Source: a bacterium
GTDB lineage: Bacteria; Bacillota_I; Bacilli_A; Mycoplasmatales; Mycoplasmoidaceae
Reading direction: 5' to 3'
Assembly: GCA_017394375.1 (NCBI GenBank)
Contig: JAFPYV010000047.1
Coordinates: forward strand, 6,475 to 70,474
DNA: 64,000 nt
The notes beneath the pieces are model-generated. The model saw only the letters and a program-made list of their open reading frames with translations. It was not told where the DNA came from and searched no databases. The translations under genes and the position numbers were made by a program. Below, piece by piece: positions 40,869 through 55,500 of the stretch. Within the stretch, counting starts at the first letter, position 1. Each line of letters begins with the position of its first letter.

Positions 40869-42174
40869 CTAGGACACAAAATTCAAATTTCGTGTTTTTT
40901 ATTATAATTGATTTTTATATTGAACTGGTGTCATTCAGTTCAATTTTTTTGAATCCTTACATTGCTGTAATAATAAATATAATCAGCAATTGCTTACCTT
41001 AATTGGACAAATGACATTTTCTTAATATCTAACAGATAAATTAATTCAGTTTTAAAGATACTGAATCAAAATTCAATATCACGGTTATTAAGCGAATTTC
41101 CAACTCGTGACATTGATTGAGTAGCGTGATGCTTGTGAAGCATGTTTTGATATGATTTTGATGTGTAATCTGCACCATGATCAGTATGAACAATCAATCC
41201 AGCAAGTTTGTGCTTAATAGCAACAAATGAATCTATGATTAATTTTGCATTATTGTACATTGATAATTCTCATGATTGAATTTCCTTAGTACGATAATTA
41301 ATTACTACTGAAAGGTAAACAAAATTTTGGGGTGCATCGTAGGTTGCAACGATATAAGTTACATCGATAGCATGAATAATTTGTTTATGATTTTTATTAT
41401 CGTAATCTCTTTTTACTAGATTTGGAATAGTAGCTGTAGTATCTTTTCTTTCCGGAATCTTACGTACTACTTTGATTTCACAAGCCAAATGATTTTCATG
41501 CATGATTCTACCAATTTGGCGTCCAGAAATAGAAATTCCATACTTTGTAAGCATTATTTGGGCAATTGGTTCCTGGCCAATGCGAAAATAATATTCTGCC
41601 AAAATGTCATAGATCATATTAGATAGCTTTTTTTCATGTGGCTTTCGTCTATTAATTGACTTTTCTTTTCAATTTCGAAGAATACAAATAGATAACTTAG
41701 AAGGCCTAAAATACTAGCCATTTTTCGTGAAAATAATTCGAATTTTTTCTTAATAATTTCTTTGATTATATCAATAAAATCTTCATTTCCATCATCCACC
41801 ATTTTCTTAGAAATATTGCTACTTCGTTCTTACCAATTTCGCCCATAAATTCTTTCCAAATTTCAATTTTATTTTTAGAGTTTTTAGGACGACCCGATTT
41901 GGTGCATTTTTTGGATGTCTTACCAGTCATAGATATTAATGTGTTCATATCGCTATTATGGTACAAAAATTTCTTATACTTTTTGAAAAATAAATATTTG
42001 GTATTTTTCTTTATTTCGCGATAAGTTGCGTATTTATATTACAACGCTTTAGCAGCAAGTGTTTCGTAAATATTAAACAATCCAAGTCATTGTTCTGGTT
42101 TTAACTGTTTAGACATAAAAAAACAATAATCCTTCCTTTCTTGAAAGAATTATTGTCCAATTTTAATGTCCTAG
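40869..42174 (-). mobile_element. Decayed IS3/IS1138-like insertion sequence, copy 1
   Basis: About 1.3 kb, bounded by CTAGGAC at 40869-40875 and its inverse GTCCTAG at 42168-42174. The outer 40 bp (with GGACAATAAT and the T-rich hairpin CAATAATCCTTCCTTTCTTG) match the plus-strand copy starting at 63118. It lies 33 bp after the stop of giant lipoprotein 1 and in the opposite orientation to the 63-kb copy. No clear target duplication is seen. Confidence 0.8.
40912..42116 (-). pseudogene. Transposase pseudogene (IS3-type, IS1138-like)
   Basis: Starts MSKQLKPEQWLGLF at 42116 but is stopped by TAA 42039-42041 after about 25 codons. It then resumes (KYKKFLYHNSDMNTLISM to KKCTKSGRPKN), shifts frame near 41810 (MVDDGNEDFIDIIKEI), shifts again near 41615 (YGISISGRQIGRIM, IHAIDVTYIVATYD, LIVHTDHGADYTS, SRVGNSLNN) and has a further stop near 41020 before the family-typical end. 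DDE residues are visible (IDVTY, HTDHG). Compared with the intact copy at 63177 it is clearly broken, so it cannot make a whole transposase. Confidence 0.85.
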
Positions 42175-42206
42175 TCTATGCTTTGCCTCCTATTTTTATT
42201 TATTGC

Positions 42207-45200
42207 TTATCTTAATTGAGAATTAAAAGGAAGAATAATAATTGGATTGGAAGTTACAGTAGTGTAAACATCATTTGCATTCTTACCAAATACATTTCAG
42301 TTATATGGTGTATTTGTACTTGATTCTGAATTATAAGAATTAACCATAATTCCCACAAAACTAGTATAAAGAACTTCCATTTCTAATTCATAAATACCTG
42401 GTTGTAAAGTACTTCCAGTTAAGGTGACATTGGCATTTGCAAGGACATCTTGAGGGTTTAAACCAGTACCTGGTTGATATTGAGTGGTGCTTCCACCTAC
42501 CAAACCAAGGATTTGACCACTACTTGCATTTTCGTAAATACCATTGAAGATCACACTATTATTACTACCAGTTGGATCATAACCTTTTATAGAGTTAGTT
42601 CAAGTTTCTAAGGTGGTAGAATTACCTACATCTAATGGGTAATAAATTCATTGATATTGCAAAATAACAACTGGACCACCTCATAGCATTGCATATTGAT
42701 CTTTACTTACAGTATCAGGTTTAAATTCAACTTGTCAAGTATTAGTATTATTTTCATTGTATTGCTTAGTTAGAGTAGCTTGGTTATATTCCCCGTCCCC
42801 ATTTCAATCAACCACGCTTGAAGCATACGATAAATCATAAGTTCCGTTTTTAGCAAGTTGATAAAAAGTTAATCCATTTTGACTAGTTTCAGTAATTGTT
42901 GAATTATTTTTTGTACTTAGTTGTACAGTTGTAGTTTGATTTACGTCAAAAGTGTAAACAGGACTATAAACTTCAAGGTTTCAATTCTTGATTTGACTAG
43001 GAGTTGGAGTAGCAAAGTTAATTAATGAGAAGCACATTGCAATCCGGTATTTACCACTTTTAGCAATGTTTCATGAAAATGGATTAACACTTCAACTATT
43101 TAAGGATGGAAAACTCAAAGTTTGATAAGGAGCTCAGTTATCAACATTTGATTGACCATTCACTGTTGGTACTGCAGATAAATTGTTTATTCAACTGTTT
43201 CAATTATTGTAAGCTAAATTGTCAAGTAAACTTTGGCTGCTAACGCTCCAATTAGTTCCTTGCGTACTATTAAATAAATAATAAGAAGGCAAACCAAAAT
43301 AATTACTACCACCATTATAGTTTTGTAAAGCAGGTGCGTTTGGAAAAGTATTACTAGAAAAAGTGGATGTTGTATTAGTACAGTTTAATGTTAAGAAAGA
43401 AGAATTTGCACTTCAAGGATTAAAGTAAGAAATTCATTGCTTACTGATAGGATCAAAATATTGAATATCAAATGTATAAAAACCACTATTTGTTAATCCA
43501 CTTGGATTAATTGGCAATCCATTTCCAGTATATCCTTTAGTATTCATTGAAGCACTTTCATTTGGCAATAAACAATTTCAGTTGATTGGACTATTTGCAT
43601 TAACTGTAAATGTATTGGACGTCTTATTAGTTTCTTTAATATTTGCACTTGGTTGGATGCTTCAATATTCATTAGATTGAACATTTTGGAAAGTAATAAC
43701 AAAAGGATTGGCATCAATTGTCACTCCATTTAAAACAAAGTAAGGAATAAAAGTAAGCGAACCAGTAAAATCATTTGTGTTATTAGCATCTAAAACAATT
43801 TCAGTGATGGAATTTTGTCCATTAAATCCATAGTTCATTGCTGATAATTTATCACCAGTAGCAGTAGTGTCAGTAAAGGGACTAATTGTTTTTAAAAAAT
43901 CAGAAGTAGGCAAAATTTGTCCCTTTACATTTTTTACTTCAAATGCTTCATCCAAATTATCAAATGTATCACCAACTCATGATTCATTTATGTTTCAAGC
44001 TAAATCAATTGCAGTTTCACCAACTTCATATATTCATGGTAATTGCATGCTATTAATTGAAGACGTCATGTAATTGCCATTATTTCAAACGTTCACATAG
44101 CCATATTTTTGATAATCATAATAGTAAAAAGAAGAATCTAAAATATTTGCATATGTATTGATGTTGACGACACTAGGACTAATTGTAACTACGTTTGATG
44201 TAAAACATGGTTCAAAAACGTATTGAGTTGAGCTTGTTCACGTGTTTGGAACTAATACTTGAATTCGAAAATAAAGAGGTGTATAGGAAGTTATGGTAGC
44301 AAATGATGAAGAAATATTGGTAGATCCAAAAATTGTAAAATCATATTTATAATATAAATCTGGTTTAAAGTATGGAAATTGTGGGGTTGGTACAGTAGTA
44401 GATCCAGCGTATGCAGTATTTGCATCACAATAACTAATATCTTGTCAACCATTGCTATTTCTTTCTTGCAACATTACGATATAATCATTGCTAAGGCTAT
44501 TTGGGTTGGAAAATTGACTAAGAAAAGAATTATTAGCACAGTTAAAATTAAACATCATTCCAAGTCCAATTTCATTTAAATCAACCACTGATTGTGAATC
44601 AGTACTATTATTATATGCTTCCAGATTACCATTTTGTTTTGGGCATGTAAAATTAACAACATTAGAATAGATAGGAGTAAAATTGATTATTCCTTGTGCT
44701 TGGTTAAAGGGATCAATTTGTTTAACGAATGGAAGATTATATTCTAGTCTTCAGTAAACACTTTCATTTTCTTGCAATATATTGTTTGTGACAGTTTGAT
44801 AAGTTGTTCCATTATATGATTGTTGGGTTGTAACAAATGAGAAATCAGGGGGAGTATTGTTCCCATATGCACTAGTTAATGAATAAATTCAAGTAGGCAA
44901 TCCAAAACTTATTACATTATTATTAGGTGGCGAGTTCAAAGAAACCTGCAAATTAGTTCCAGGTACTAGACTTGATGAGCCATCAAAACCAGAAATTTGA
45001 GGAGCAGCTTGACTCATTTCACCCATTTTGATGGAAATAATATTACTCATTAAAGTAACTCCGTTATTAGTGATACCTAATTCATAATCTCCACTCATTC
45101 CATTAACTAAATAAAAACTATATGAATCAGTATTACTTTTTACACTGGGAGTAAAGTTAAAAATCAGTGGGGTATTATTAGAGTTCATCAAGAAACTATA

Positions 45201-48200
45201 GTTGTCAACACTAAATGTTTGTGGTCAATCACTAGAAGGAGAAATATTTGGGATTGCTGTTGGTGTACCATTAATCACCTTATACCATTGATAAACCGGA
45301 TTTGCTGGTAAATGATTGTTCGAATCGTTAGTAGAACTAGTCAATTGTAATTGGATTGGCATACTATAAGGATAATAACCATTTACTGAATAGTCATATG
45401 TTTCACTATTATAATTTTGCACTTCCTTGTAATTATTAGCAATCGTAATTTTGGAATTCAATGGCACCACGTTAAAAATCACCGACTTTAATGGATAAGC
45501 AGGATTAGGATTTGCACTTGCATCATTAATCACAACTTGGTATGAAAATTTTCCATTTGGTGCAGTTGGATAAGTTTGAAAACTGTAAGTATCACCATTA
45601 ATTGTTAATGGAATATAAGGATAAGATACCCCATTAATGTTAAGAGTCTTATTTTTGTTAGTTGTGGTTTGAGTAACATTAATGCCGTTAACATAAATTT
45701 GTGGGTTTCAATCGCTTTGACTTACTCCAAAACTAGCACTGTAATCAAACGAAATGGTTTGTTGATCACCAAAAAGTAACGAGATATTTTGTTCATTAGT
45801 GATGGTTTCTTGCTTACCATTAATGGTAGTGGTTAAGGTTGGTTGAGTATTAACTACGAGGGTAACTTCATTTGATTGAATGGTATAAGCATGCCCATTT
45901 TTAGTATAAGTCATTACAAGATAATAGATTCTTGTAGTATAGTTTACTGATTTTGGAAGAGAAAGTGAATATGTATTATAAATAATTCCACTCACACTGT
46001 TACCATTCATGTCAGTTAAAGGATTACTGTTGCTTAATTGACCACTTAAATCATACCAACTTCAATGTACATCAGGCATCTTTAGTCAATATTCATTTGA
46101 TTCATCATTGCTTGTTAATTGTAAAGTGTTTTTAGTACCAAGAGCAATCGTATATGAAGAATTATTATTGCTACTTGTTAAATATTCACTTGGATTAACT
46201 GAAATGGTAGTATTACTCATTTTAAAGGTAATAACATTTGATACTACTTTAAAACTAGTAGTAGTTAAACCATTATTAGTATAAATTTCTTGCGTGATTG
46301 TAGGAATGTCAATGGTTAAGCCATATTGACTTTGACTAGTTAAGGCATCAATTGTATAATAATTAGTACTATTAGTTTCGTTTTGATTAGTAGTATAGTT
46401 CATTCAATTATAACTAATGCTAGGATTGTTAGTAATATTTGCATCATTACTTAACCAACCAGTTAGTTGTAATTTTGGTGAGGATAAGTAAGGAGCCACA
46501 TAAACACCTTGGGAGTTAATTTGATAATTAGTGCATTTAATGGAACAAATGCCTAAATTAGTTGGTTTTAAGTTAAGATAACTAGCGGTATTCACCGTAA
46601 TTGAGCCAATTTCTAATCCATTGGCATTTTTAACAGTATAAGTTTCAATTAAATTGTAACTTGAAGATGCTAGTAAGTAAATATTTAAATTATCATACGT
46701 TGCTCCTGTAATTAATGCTGAAGAATATTCAATACTGTTCTTGGTTTGATTTACATATGAATAAACAAAATACCATTGATAAGTTTTAGTTACTGTATAA
46801 CCAGTTGCTAATTCACCAGGAGTAAAACCAGAAGCAATTTTTAAATTAATACTCGTACCATAATTGGCATTGTAAGTTCCACTGTTTTCACTTACACTAC
46901 TATTTTGATTATTTGCAACTGCGGTTAAACTTAAAGTGTTATTGTCAGTAGTAATGCTAATTAAATTACTAGAAACAAAATAATTTCCCCAATTACTATT
47001 ACTAATTATTAATTGATAAGTCCCACTTTGGGCTAGAAATTCATTAGTTTGTAAATCATTACCGTTATAAGTTAAAGTAAATTTATAACTAGCATTATTT
47101 ACAAAAGTAGCTCAATATCCACTTACATTAATTTTGCATAGTGAACCATAATTAATGGTATATGTGCCATTGTCAAGCACCAAGGAATTACCACTGGTAG
47201 TAGTTGGAGCAATTGTTACAGTAGCATCAATTATTTTCACACTAAAGTTATTGGTCAAAGTACTACCATCATTCAAAGTAATAACTAAAGTGTAAGTTAC
47301 AATTTGTCCTTCTTCACCTAATGCGTACGGATCAAAATAGCTCTTCTCACTAGTAATGCTATTACTTGATTGAGTTCATAAATATTTTTTTACTGTTGAA
47401 GCAGTTTGTCAATAAGATGGGGAAATTGTTAATTTTAAGTGCGAACCAAAAGCAATATTTTCTCCATTCGTAACTTGTTCACTGTTGGTAAGATCTTGTA
47501 CGCTAATATTGATATTTGCGTTTACAACATTAATCATCACTACGTATGAATAAACTGTAAATGATTGATGAGCATCACTATTTCAATTTCAGCTTAGTTC
47601 TAATCGATATTGAATTTTGTTAGTTAATGCACTAGTACTATATTTTGAATTCATTACATCATCATTAATATTGGTTCAACCATTTCCACTATTTTCTTGC
47701 CATTGATAAACAATATTTTTTGCAGTTTGATTTTGATAATTATTGAAATAATTACTATCAAAACGTAAAGCAATTGGAGAACCATAGTCAATTGTTTGAC
47801 TAAGACTATTCCCATTAGTTGAGGTATCATTACAAATAATGTTGCAATTAGCATTGGCAATTTTAATAGTTAATACATTACTACGTAAAGCAAAAACATT
47901 ATTAATATGAGTAATATGAGTGTAAGTTTGATGATTAATTGTAATGTTGCTTGTTACAAATGCTTGACTAGGATCTTTAACTAATAATAATTGGTAATTT
48001 ATTACGTTACTATTGTCAAAACCATTTGCATAGGTGCTATAACTTGCTCCGGTTGCACTGGAAGTGCCATTGTCTAAAACAATTCAACTACCATCTGGTC
48101 GCACGGCACATCAGTAAAACATATAACCAACTTTACCATATCAATAATCAGTATTAATGATGTTAAAGTTTAGTGAATCGGCATAATTGCATGTACCACT

Positions 48201-51200
48201 TGTAGCAACTTGATTATTGTTGGTATATTGAACACTAATCGAACTATTTTCACTAGTAATATAAATGCTATTATCAGCAACTAATTTAAAAGCAGCATAA
48301 TAATTAGGATTATTCTTGTTTAAAGTAATAGTTAAATTAACGGTAGTGTAACCAAGGATATCAATGTTACTTGGAGCATATGCAGCACTATCAGTAGTAG
48401 GAGTATAACTTTGCTTGTATTGAATGTCACCGATTGTTCAAGTTCAATTGAAAACATATTGAGTTTTGTTTTGAACATAGTAATTAGTTGCACCACTTTC
48501 AATTCCAAAATTAACTGTATTGTTGTATGATGTGTGGTATTCATTGGAATTATTTTTATTAGCAACTAATCCATCACCAGTTGCATTAATATAAACATTA
48601 CCATGGTCAACTTGTAAGTTCAAAATATTTGAAGTTAAACGATAAGCTAAGTATGGATGATCATTAGTTGAACTTTGATTATTATCTTTTCAATATTGAA
48701 CTACTAAACGGTATTGCCCATTTTGGGTAAAGTAAAATTCACAGCTATTACTACCTTGAATAGTTTGAGTACTATTATCAGCACTATTTAAAAAAGATTG
48801 CGTGGTGTAATCATAATTAATTCATTGTTCAGCATCGTTATCGTAAACTTGTCAAATATATTGAACGTAGTTATTATAAGCACTAGTTCAGTCATTATTA
48901 ATGCTTAACTTAATTTTAGATCCATAACTAAATTGATTATTGTTAAGTGTATCATTAACAGTAGATGTACCACTTAAAAGAGAAGCACCAATATTAATAG
49001 TGTTTTGAACCACATTGAATGTTAGTGGGTCAGAATAAATGCTATAAGTATATTGGTTTGAATTAGCATTGTTAGGATTATAATCAGGGTTAGTTAAGTA
49101 AATGTGTAAGCGGTATTGACTATAGGTATTTATTCAACAAGCAAATTGAGCTAAATTATCCCCACTGATTGTCCCACTTGTAACTCCATCAATATTATTA
49201 CCACTACTTACTGCCCCTCAGTTTTGACCATTAAATTCTTGTCATTGGTATTGGCATCCCTTATAAACAATTTGTTGGTTAGGGTTAGCAGTGGCAGCTA
49301 ATTCAAGTTGAGCTCAAGATCCATATTGACATTGATAAATCGAATTAGAAACATTGCTAATATTACCATAAGTAGCACCAACTTGACAAGTAACTGGTAA
49401 ACTTGAAGCACTCACAATAATTGTGTTGGTAACTGGGTTGCCGATTTCAATCGTAGTTCGCTTGTTATTAACAGTGACTTCAATTTCTTGGGTAATGACT
49501 AATTTATAGTAAGTAGTACCATTATTTACTTGGTTAAATTGAGTTTCATATGCAACTCCATTAGTGGAAGCTAAATTAGTAACATTTTCTTCTTGGCCAG
49601 TAATTGGATTGATTTGATAACTAGTTCATTGATAACTAAGTTTAACGTTATTTGCAATATTAGGATGGGTTCAGTAATTATCTTTAGCAATTGATAAAGT
49701 GTTAGTTAAGTTGTTGGCTTGGTTATAAGTACTTGGATAATAAGGTAAAGTTTGGTTTTGATTAACAGTCCCGTTTAAAGTAATGTCAACATTTTGACTT
49801 TGATTTGTATAACCTACATTGATAATATTGGAATAATATGGTTTATTATCAATGATTGCTTCCAAACAAAAATCAATACTTTGTTCAGTAATGAATGGAG
49901 TGTAAGTGGTGTTTGTTACTGCTTGATAATAATTATCACTGCCTGCAGTAATTTTACTAATTACTCCGTCTTTAGAAGTACACCAGTGATAAGTAATTCC
50001 ACTTGAAAACCAGAAATCATTCATTCCTGGTTGTAACTTTAAAGTAATTTGTTGACCATATCCAATTGAAGCAGTATTCGAAGTACATTCGATTAAAGGA
50101 TAAGTGAGATTTACTTCCACACCAATTGTGTTCGATGTAACCTTAAAGTTAGGATCGGTACTAAAAATAACCAAATAATATGAAGAATTTTTGGTAACAT
50201 GATTGATTGTAAAACTACTACCATGGGCAATTACTTTATTACTACCAGTTTCAAATCATTCATATTTATAACTACTATCGTTAGTAAATTCACTTTGGCC
50301 TCAATAAGAATTAGATGCTACCTTAAAATTAACGTTGCTACCTTGTTCAACTGCAATGGTATTAGCCCCATTAGTATTTTCAGTAGCTGAACTAGCATTA
50401 ATGATTGCATTTTGATTAACGAGATTAATGGTAATCACGTTTGCCGATGTTAGTTGCAGTCCACTATGTTTATTAATAAGAATAAGTTGGTATATTGAAT
50501 ATTGCATGTCAATAGAGTTAATACTTAGTGAATTAGTATTTTGGGGATTACTAATTGCTTGTCATTCATACTTACCATCTTTGTTTAAACCATATCCTTC
50601 TCATTGGTAAGTTCAAGTATTTTTTAAATTGGGACTATTTCAATAAGAATTATCAATGCTAATGACAGTACTTTTACCATAATTTAATTGATAGATATTT
50701 GATTCATTAGCACTTAATCCACTTACACTTAAAATAATCGAATCATTATTAACATTAATTGAAACAACATTGGAAGGTAAACTGAAATCCTTATTAATCT
50801 TGCTGGTAATTACTAATTTACATAAAACATCATTTGTCACTGCAAAATTATATTCTGATACTCCATCCACCACATGACTGGTAGATGAATTAGAGGTAAC
50901 AAGAGTTCAAGTATAAATTAAGTTTGGATTATTAACTCACTTAGTAGTGTCAACACTTAATTTGACACTATCACCATAATTTACATTGGTGGCACTCGCA
51001 CTAATCGTAACAGAATTCTTAACAACGTTAATGGTAAGAGAATTACTTGTAATGCTAAATCCAGCTCCATCATTAATAATTAATTCATAAGTGGCAGTTT
51101 TATAAACTGTAAAAGTATAAGTAGGACTGTTAGTTGCTTGGGGTGCTTTTACTCATTGACCAGTGCTACTGTCATACTTCATTCAATGATAAGTAATACC

Positions 51201-52535
51201 AGCAATATTTGCTCATTGATTGTCAGGAATATAAAGAGTACAACTGCTGTCGTAATCATATGAATTTTCTTTCGAGGCAATTAATAATGAGTCATTTTTG
51301 ACTTTAATTGTTAGAGAATTGCTAATGGTTGACTTACCATTCGCAAACGTAGCTACCGCTCGATAAACCCCATTATTTAAGATATTAAAACTATAACTTT
51401 TACCATTGTAGACATCATTTCAAGTAGTTTGATTATTCTTTGTTGTTTGTTGTTGTCATTCAATGCTAACACTATGATCAATGCTTGGATTAATCGTACT
51501 TAAAATTGAATTGATACTTAAAGTAATCAATTGATTAGGACTTACTTCATATTCATTATTAGCGTTATATTGATTATCACATTCAATTACTAATTTACTC
51601 AAACCGTTAAACTTAAAACCAACATTAAAGGTATATAGTTCATATTGACTAACAAAATTGATAAAAGTTAATTGGCCAATGGTAGTTTGGAAAGTACCAT
51701 CATTAAAACTGTGCATGCACGCAGCAGGTAATGCATATTGATAATTACTGGTAGTTAATGAATAGGAATTAGCAATTGGTAATCAGTTTAAGCCAAGTAA
51801 ATATTCAAAATCTTTATTAGTTCACCCACTAGAAATTTTTGCATTTTGACAATAATTAACAGCGTTAGGTATAAAAGTTTCATTTTTAGCATTAACTAAT
51901 TGCAAATAACTATATCCATTGTTTCCAATGCTCATTACCATCGGAACTAACTGAACGTTATTGTAGGTGTAATTGTTACTAAAAGTAATACTGTTGTTAT
52001 CAAGATTGCAAGTGGCTTTAAATTGAATGTTAAAATTAATGGTGCAACTAAATTTGTTTAAATTATTGTTATTTTTTAGATTAGTAATCGAATAATCGAA
52101 ATTTAAAACACTAATACTAAAGATATTAGCATTAATATTTTTAATATATTGGTTAATATTGTAATTAAAATTTTGAATTAATACTCAGTGCAAAATTGAG
52201 GACACTCCAAAAACTGCTACCATGTCATTAATGTTTTTTACGGTATAGTTTAAAGCAGTAGTTTTAGTTCATGCTCCCGAAAAAGGATTAATGGTTCCAG
52301 GTTGATTAATGGTTTCTAAATAAGCATTATCATTATATGTAACATCATTGTTAATATTTTTAGTTTGTAAATTAGGAGTAGAGGTTAAAACATTATTTTG
52401 CTTTTTTGGATTATTGGAAGTAGTTTGTTTATCATTGTTTTGATAAATGGTACAACCTAAACTTGCTCCGACAATCAAAGATCCAATTGAAATAGTACTT
52501 AATGCACCTAAAATTATTTTGTTTTTCTTTTTCAT
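42207..52535 (-). CDS. Giant Ig-like surface lipoprotein 1, 3,442 aa
   Basis: One frame in code 4; every region I translated across the 10.3 kb is open and shows the same repeat style. The start MKKKNKIILGALSTISIG is a lipoprotein signal; the lipobox SLGC puts the lipidated Cys at about residue 28. A head module follows (to about residue 330, with SITFSNNYTYNNVQL). Then comes a long array of modules of roughly 100-130 residues with the recurrent pattern T-S-N-x-I-x-I-x-V, then (V/L)-x-Y-G-(S/T), then Y-x-W-Y/Q, then Y-x-L-x-I-T: an Ig-like beta-sandwich stalk. Many TGA-Trp codons mark the W-Y strand. The last 700 residues are more irregular. It is translated 17 nt after giant 2 (GAAGG ribosome site). 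Probably an adhesin or surface sheath; ligand unknown. Confidence 0.85.
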
Positions 52536-52552
52536 AATTTTTTAACCTTCAT

Positions 52553-55500
52553 TTATTTTGCTCTTGTTGTTAAAGCATCTTGCCAATTTAAGTTGATATC
52601 ATTATTCATTTTATTCATCGCAATATTTGCTGTAGTACTATTATTGGCAAAGATATAAATTGGTTCAGTACTAAAAGTAATAGTATCAAGGGTATTGAAA
52701 GTTCATTTGGTACTATCAATTCCATTTTGAGCATTCATTATTCAAGTGTTACTTGCATCTAATAGAGTAAATTGGACTTTATAAAAACCAGTTATTAACG
52801 ATAAAGAAGTTAAATGATTTAGCACATCTTTTAATGAATAATTAGTTAATGAATTATTCTTTCAATTATTAAATAAAGTTTGATAAATTGCATATGGACT
52901 AGAAATTGAAGCATTTGGATTTGTTCAAGAATCACTAGTTGCACTAAATGAATTATCCCCAAGATTTTCATGCATAATTTGCACATTTAATAAAATTGGA
53001 TTCATTAAATACATTGTCGTTGTATCGCTATAAGGATTAATTTGTTCATCACTAATTGGTGCATTTCAGCTAATATTTGGAGTGGAATCAAATGCAAAAT
53101 TATATTTGTCACTTGGATTTAATGAATAAATTGAAGTATCGCTACTTGTTCGTGTACTTATTGCAGTGCCACTTGAGTTAGTAATTTCTAGACTTAAAGA
53201 GTTAGTATTTTCTTTAAATTGTCAGCTTGGACTTGTAAATACAAATTGGTTCGCAAGATTAGTTGAAATTGTACTTGGAGCGTGATAACTATAATTAGTC
53301 CCGTCATAGGTAAGTTCAACTTGTGCTTGCACTCTTCAGTGATAATTTTGATTGTTGCCTAAAGTTCACGCAAAAGGGTTAAATCCATTAATACCAGTAC
53401 TTAATTGATTAGTTTTACTTGCATTTTGCATTAATCAATAGTTAGTGATGATTCCCCAATAATTAGTTCCACTTGGTAGCAAGCTAGGATCAAAAGTAAC
53501 TGCTTTTCCATAAGTATTTCAAGTCGAAGATCCACTTGCTTGATATTGAATAGCAAAATTAATTGCACTATATAAAGCAGTGGTACTATCTTGAGGAATG
53601 CTTAATTTAGTTCCGCTTGCATTTACAAAATACTGACCATAATAAGCAGTGTTTCCAAGTTCACTGTCAGTAATTGTTGTTGTTAGTGCATAAGGATTAG
53701 TGTTTGATGTATCAGTGGTTGTGTTACTTGCAAATGTACTTGTTTGCCAGTTTACAAAGGAATTGAAATTGTAACTATAAGCATCATTTTCATTTGTAAT
53801 CGAAGTATCAAAATTACTAGATTGTTGACTTACAGTACTGTTAATTGTAAAATCACTATCAGCATTATTTTTAGTAGCACTAGAAAACGTAGTGTTGATA
53901 TTAATTGGATTAGCTTGTTTAATCGATTGCACTAACGTACTTCCATTATAGAATTGCACTTCAGCGTAATATTGACCTGCTTCATAAATTGGGGCATATG
54001 GATTAGTTCATGTTGATAGTGCACTTGCAGTATCTCAATCACCACTAACAACTGAGATAGGACTATTATTTCCTACTTGATAAAGAAGAATTTTAATTTT
54101 GGTAATAGAACTTAATCCCTTTAAATATGATCAGTTGTTAGAAACTTGAAATTCAATTGGATTATTAATTAATTGTAAATAACTCATTGAATATGTAGAA
54201 GGATTGGAAGTAGTACTAATTCCCACCGGAGTAAGGGAAATATTGTTCCCATTAGCAAAACAAGTGACAGTTAAAATAGAAGAATAAAAAGTACCAATGA
54301 CCTTCCCACTTGGATTTAATACATTAACTTGAATAGCATAAGTTTTATTTTCAGTAATTGCTGGTGAGTTTCAACTTGAAGTTTTATTAGCAATAAAATC
54401 ACTTATTTGTTCAATTGGAACCGTACTAATAATTGAATAACCATTATTTGGTGTTACACTACTTTCTACAGTGTATAAACTAATTTCGTATACTTTTTTT
54501 CCATCTACAATTCCCCCATTTGCGATTTCATGTAATCATCATCAGTTAGAAAGTTCTTGACTGGTTTGAGAACTTCCAGTTATACTTGGAATTTGTAATT
54601 CATAATTTGCTAAATAAGGAACATTAACTGAAGTACTAGAATAACTAGTAGTAGACGTATTATTGCCAAGTGTATAAACTGTATCAGTTTTCCCTTCCAA
54701 GCCTACATAATTTCCTGCTGCATTTACTTGGGTAGTATTAGAAGTAATTTTAAAGGGTGCTGGAGTTGGGTTAAAAGTATCAAAAGCACTACCACTATTA
54801 CCAGTAAAATTAGAATTTGGTTGATAATATGTTTGATATGGCACATATTGAGTCAAAGGTGCTTTTTGATTTGGAGTAATCGTTAAATAAAAAGTATAAC
54901 TTGATAATACTTGCGGTAACGAAATTGCACCCATGTTTCACGAAAGCGATTCAGTTGAAGTATTTGAAATACCAAGTGATGAACTTAATGTTCAATCACT
55001 AGCACTACCCGTAGTATCTAATTGAAAATTGCTACTGTAACTTTCCGATGCTGGACCTAAAGTAGTACTTATATTTGATACAGTGTTTGTCCAATTAATG
55101 GTTCATTTATAAAAATCACGAGAAAATAGTCCACTAGTACCATATGCATTATTAAACACATTTAGTCAAAATTGAGCAGTTTGATCATCAGATGAAGGAA
55201 CTAATTGCACAGTTGCATTGCGACCATATGGAACACTAATTTGTGATTGGTTAGAAATGCTCTTATCACTCATTAAATTATCTTGGTTGAAATTTACTGC
55301 AGTTGCTTGCAAAGCAATGGTAGTAGTATTATTATTAACACCTATATGAATAGGAGCAGAATAAATTGAAACATTGTTAATCGTAACTTTTAAACGATAT
55401 GTGCCACCTTGAAGAACATGCAACCAATAACTAGTTCGATTTGGACTTGTGTCATAATCACCAGTTGCTGAGGTGCTAGTACCAGAAATAATGTCAAAAT

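Noticed and set aside
47654..48565. Open minus-strand frames at 47654-47860 and 48332-48565 that could suggest a frameshift in giant 1
   Set aside because: They are in another frame, lack Ig-like composition, and the giant's own frame is open and protein-like across the same stretch when TGA is read as Trp.
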